DNA of 34,812 nt from Salinicola salarius (lineage in GTDB: Bacteria > Pseudomonadota > Gammaproteobacteria > Pseudomonadales > Halomonadaceae), in the NCBI RefSeq assembly GCF_003206135.1, contig NZ_PZJT01000019.1, positions 1 through 34,812 of the forward strand, read 5' to 3'. The notes under the pieces are model-generated. The model made no database searches. It was not told the origin of the DNA and worked only from the letters and a program-made list of their open reading frames with translations. Position 1 is the first letter of the stretch, and each line of letters starts with the position of its first letter. Shown piece after piece: positions 32,996 through 34,812 of this stretch. The position numbers were made by a program, and so were the translations under genes.

Positions 32996-34246
32996 ATGAA
33001 TGATCAAGTTGTTCAACTTTCCTATGCGCTCGACACCTTCTACTTTCTGGTGACGGGTGCTCTGGTGATGTGGATGGCGGCCGGTTTCGCCATGCTCGAG
33101 GCGGGTCTGGTACGCGCCAAGAACACCACCGAAATCCTGACCAAGAACGTTGTCCTCTACGCCATTGCCTGCACCATGTATCTGCTGGTCGGCTACCACA
33201 TCATGTATTCCAGCGAGAGCGGCGGCTTCTTCCCGAGCCTCGGCTTCCTGATCGGTGCGGAAAACAGCGTCGACGACGTGATGTCCAGCGGCGGTGATGT
33301 CTACTACTCCGCGCGTTCCGACTTCTTCTTCCAGGTCGTCTTCGTCGCGACGGCCATGTCGATCGTCTCCGGTGCCGTTGCCGAGCGCATGAAGCTGTGG
33401 GCGTTCATGCTCTTTGCCGTCGTCATGACCGGCTTCATCTACCCGATCCAGGGCTACTGGAAATGGGGCGGCGGTTTCCTCGATGCAGCCGGCTTCCAGG
33501 ATTTTGCCGGTTCCGGCGTCGTTCACCTGTGTGGCGCGACTGCCGCTCTGGCCGGGGTTCTGCTGCTGGGCGCACGCAAAGGCAAGTACGGCAAGAACGG
33601 CGCGATCTACGCCATCCCGGGCTCCAACCTGCCGCTGGCCACGCTGGGCACCTTCATTCTCTGGCTGGGCTGGTTCGGCTTCAACGGTGGCTCCGAGCTG
33701 ATGGTTTCCAATATCGATGAGGCCAACGCCGTCGCTCAGGTCTTCGTCAATACCAACGCAGCCGCAGCCGGCGGTGTCATCGCCGCGATCATTCTGGCCA
33801 AGCTGTGGTTCCGCAAGGCGGACCTGACCATGGCATTGAACGGCGCCCTTGCTGGCCTGGTCGCCATTACCGCCGAGCCGCTGGCTCCGACCGCTCTTGG
33901 CGCGACCCTGATCGGTGCAGTGGGTGGCCTGCTCGTGGTCATTGCCATTGTGGCCCTCGACAAAGTCAAGATCGATGACCCGGTCGGTGCGATCTCCGTC
34001 CACGGTGTGGTTGGCATCTGGGGCCTGATCGCCGTGCCTTTCTCCAACGGTGATGCCACCTTCGGCGCCCAGCTGCTGGGTATCGTGACCATCTTCGCCT
34101 GGACCTTCATCGCCAGTCTGATCGTCTGGGGCATCATCAAGGCCGTCATGGGTATCCGCGTCTCCGAAGAAGAAGAATACGAAGGCGTCGACATCGCGGA
34201 ATGCGGTATGGAAGCCTATCCTGAATTCAACGTCGGCAAGAAGTGA
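32996..34246 (+). CDS. amtB: Ammonium transporter
   Basis: A 416-residue inner-membrane channel protein of the Amt/Rh family, which conducts ammonium into the cell as a trimer. About 11 helices are visible and there is no cleaved signal peptide. The paired pore histidines are H177 (in GSGVVHLCGA) and H336 (in GAISVHGVVGIWG). The C-terminal cytoplasmic tail (about 385-416, with the acidic EEEEYEG) is the docking site for GlnK. GAGGAG lies 9 nt before the ATG. It is followed by a strong terminator, so the second P-II gene is a separate unit. Confidence 0.96.
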   Translation: MNDQVVQLSYALDTFYFLVTGALVMWMAAGFAMLEAGLVRAKNTTEILTKNVVLYAIACTMYLLVGYHIMYSSESGGFFPSLGFLIGAENSVDDVMSSGGDVYYSARSDFFFQVVFVATAMSIVSGAVAERMKLWAFMLFAVVMTGFIYPIQGYWKWGGGFLDAAGFQDFAGSGVVHLCGATAALAGVLLLGARKGKYGKNGAIYAIPGSNLPLATLGTFILWLGWFGFNGGSELMVSNIDEANAVAQVFVNTNAAAAGGVIAAIILAKLWFRKADLTMALNGALAGLVAITAEPLAPTALGATLIGAVGGLLVVIAIVALDKVKIDDPVGAISVHGVVGIWGLIAVPFSNGDATFGAQLLGIVTIFAWTFIASLIVWGIIKAVMGIRVSEEEEYEGVDIAECGMEAYPEFNVGKK

Positions 34247-34279
34247 GCCGATACACCGAGTGAGCTGGCGTGCTCCCCT

Positions 34280-34303
34280 GGCCCCCTTCGGGGGGCCTTT
34301 TTT
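34280..34303 (+). terminator. Rho-independent terminator after amtB
   Basis: A perfect 7-bp stem (GGCCCCC / GGGGGCC) is closed by the extra-stable C(UUCG)G tetraloop and followed by six T (34298-34303). It lies 33 nt after the amtB stop. Confidence 0.93.
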
Positions 34304-34377
34304 AATTCCCGCGATCAGCGGTGTATGCTTAAACTAATAGTTGCCGGGCCATTTACAATGGTTACTTACAGACTTGA

Positions 34378-34755
<378 letters not shown>

Positions 34756-34812
34756 AGCTGCGAGCTGCGAAAATCAGGATATCGCCCTTGAGGGAGCAGA
34801 TGCCAGCGACGA
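34756..34812. repeat. REP-like element, left half (copy 3, cut by window end)
   Basis: It begins right after the P-II stop with a GCGAGCT heptamer and GCGAAAA. It then aligns without gaps for 47 nt with the left arm of copy 2 (21614-21659 region), sharing GC-GCGAAA-TCAG-AT and ending in the hairpin arm CCAGCGAC. The right half lies beyond the window. Confidence 0.72.

Overview
The window is GC-rich, densely coding DNA from a gammaproteobacterium. Gene content and protein style (YheS next to a TIGR02444 protein, a NarK1-NarK2 fusion, acidic proteins, glnK-amtB-glnK) suggest Halomonadaceae (Halomonas, Salinicola or Chromohalobacter type). That placement is an inference from recognised families, not a database result. 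I see no rRNA or tRNA genes, no CRISPR array and no complete insertion sequence.

Layout. 1-263: half of a REP-like hairpin repeat, then a 200-bp MITE-like element ending exactly at the yheS stop codon. 261-5242: yheS (ABC-F), a TIGR02444 protein, a periplasmic FKBP isomerase, an unknown one-helix membrane protein and an AEC transporter. 5243-5556: no protein gene, but a compact unit made of two Fur-box-like sites, a promoter region, about 118 nt of transcript and a strong terminator, which I read as a Fur-controlled small RNA. 5557-15892: respiratory nitrate reductase operon narK1K2-narG-narH-narJ-narI-parvulin on the minus strand, with an FNR box in front and an fnr/anr-type regulator gene divergent from it (16244-17029). 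17087-18920: trmB, thiG and thiS. 18989-21460: AGCS amino-acid symporter, DUF423 protein and a hotdog thioesterase. 21567-21785: a complete REP-like element with heptamer arrays on both sides. 21784-23985: glcB (malate synthase G) with an IclR-type palindrome upstream. 24208-26947: alpha/beta hydrolase, lipoprotein and HisC-like aminotransferase. 26991-30226: MarR-EmrB-EmrA efflux unit with a palindromic operator over its promoter. 30281-32319: comM-like ATPase and ubiK. 32440-34755: glnK-amtB-glnK with two NtrC sites and a sigma-54 promoter. The window ends inside a third copy of the REP-like element.

How the parts work together. The nitrate operon imports nitrate (NarK1K2), reduces it at NarGHI, and assembles the enzyme with NarJ and probably the parvulin. 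FNR-type oxygen control is supported by both the regulator gene and its box; no narXL pair is present here. The ammonium module shows classic nitrogen control: NtrC enhancers 32 bp apart, then a -24/-12 promoter.

The most interesting candidate is the putative iron-responsive small RNA at about 5330-5447. It lies convergent to the end of the nar operon and carries a 13-nt stretch that can pair with the Shine-Dalgarno region of narG. If real, it would link iron shortage to shutdown of the iron-sulfur-rich nitrate reductase. This is a sequence-based hypothesis that needs a transcript and a conservation test.
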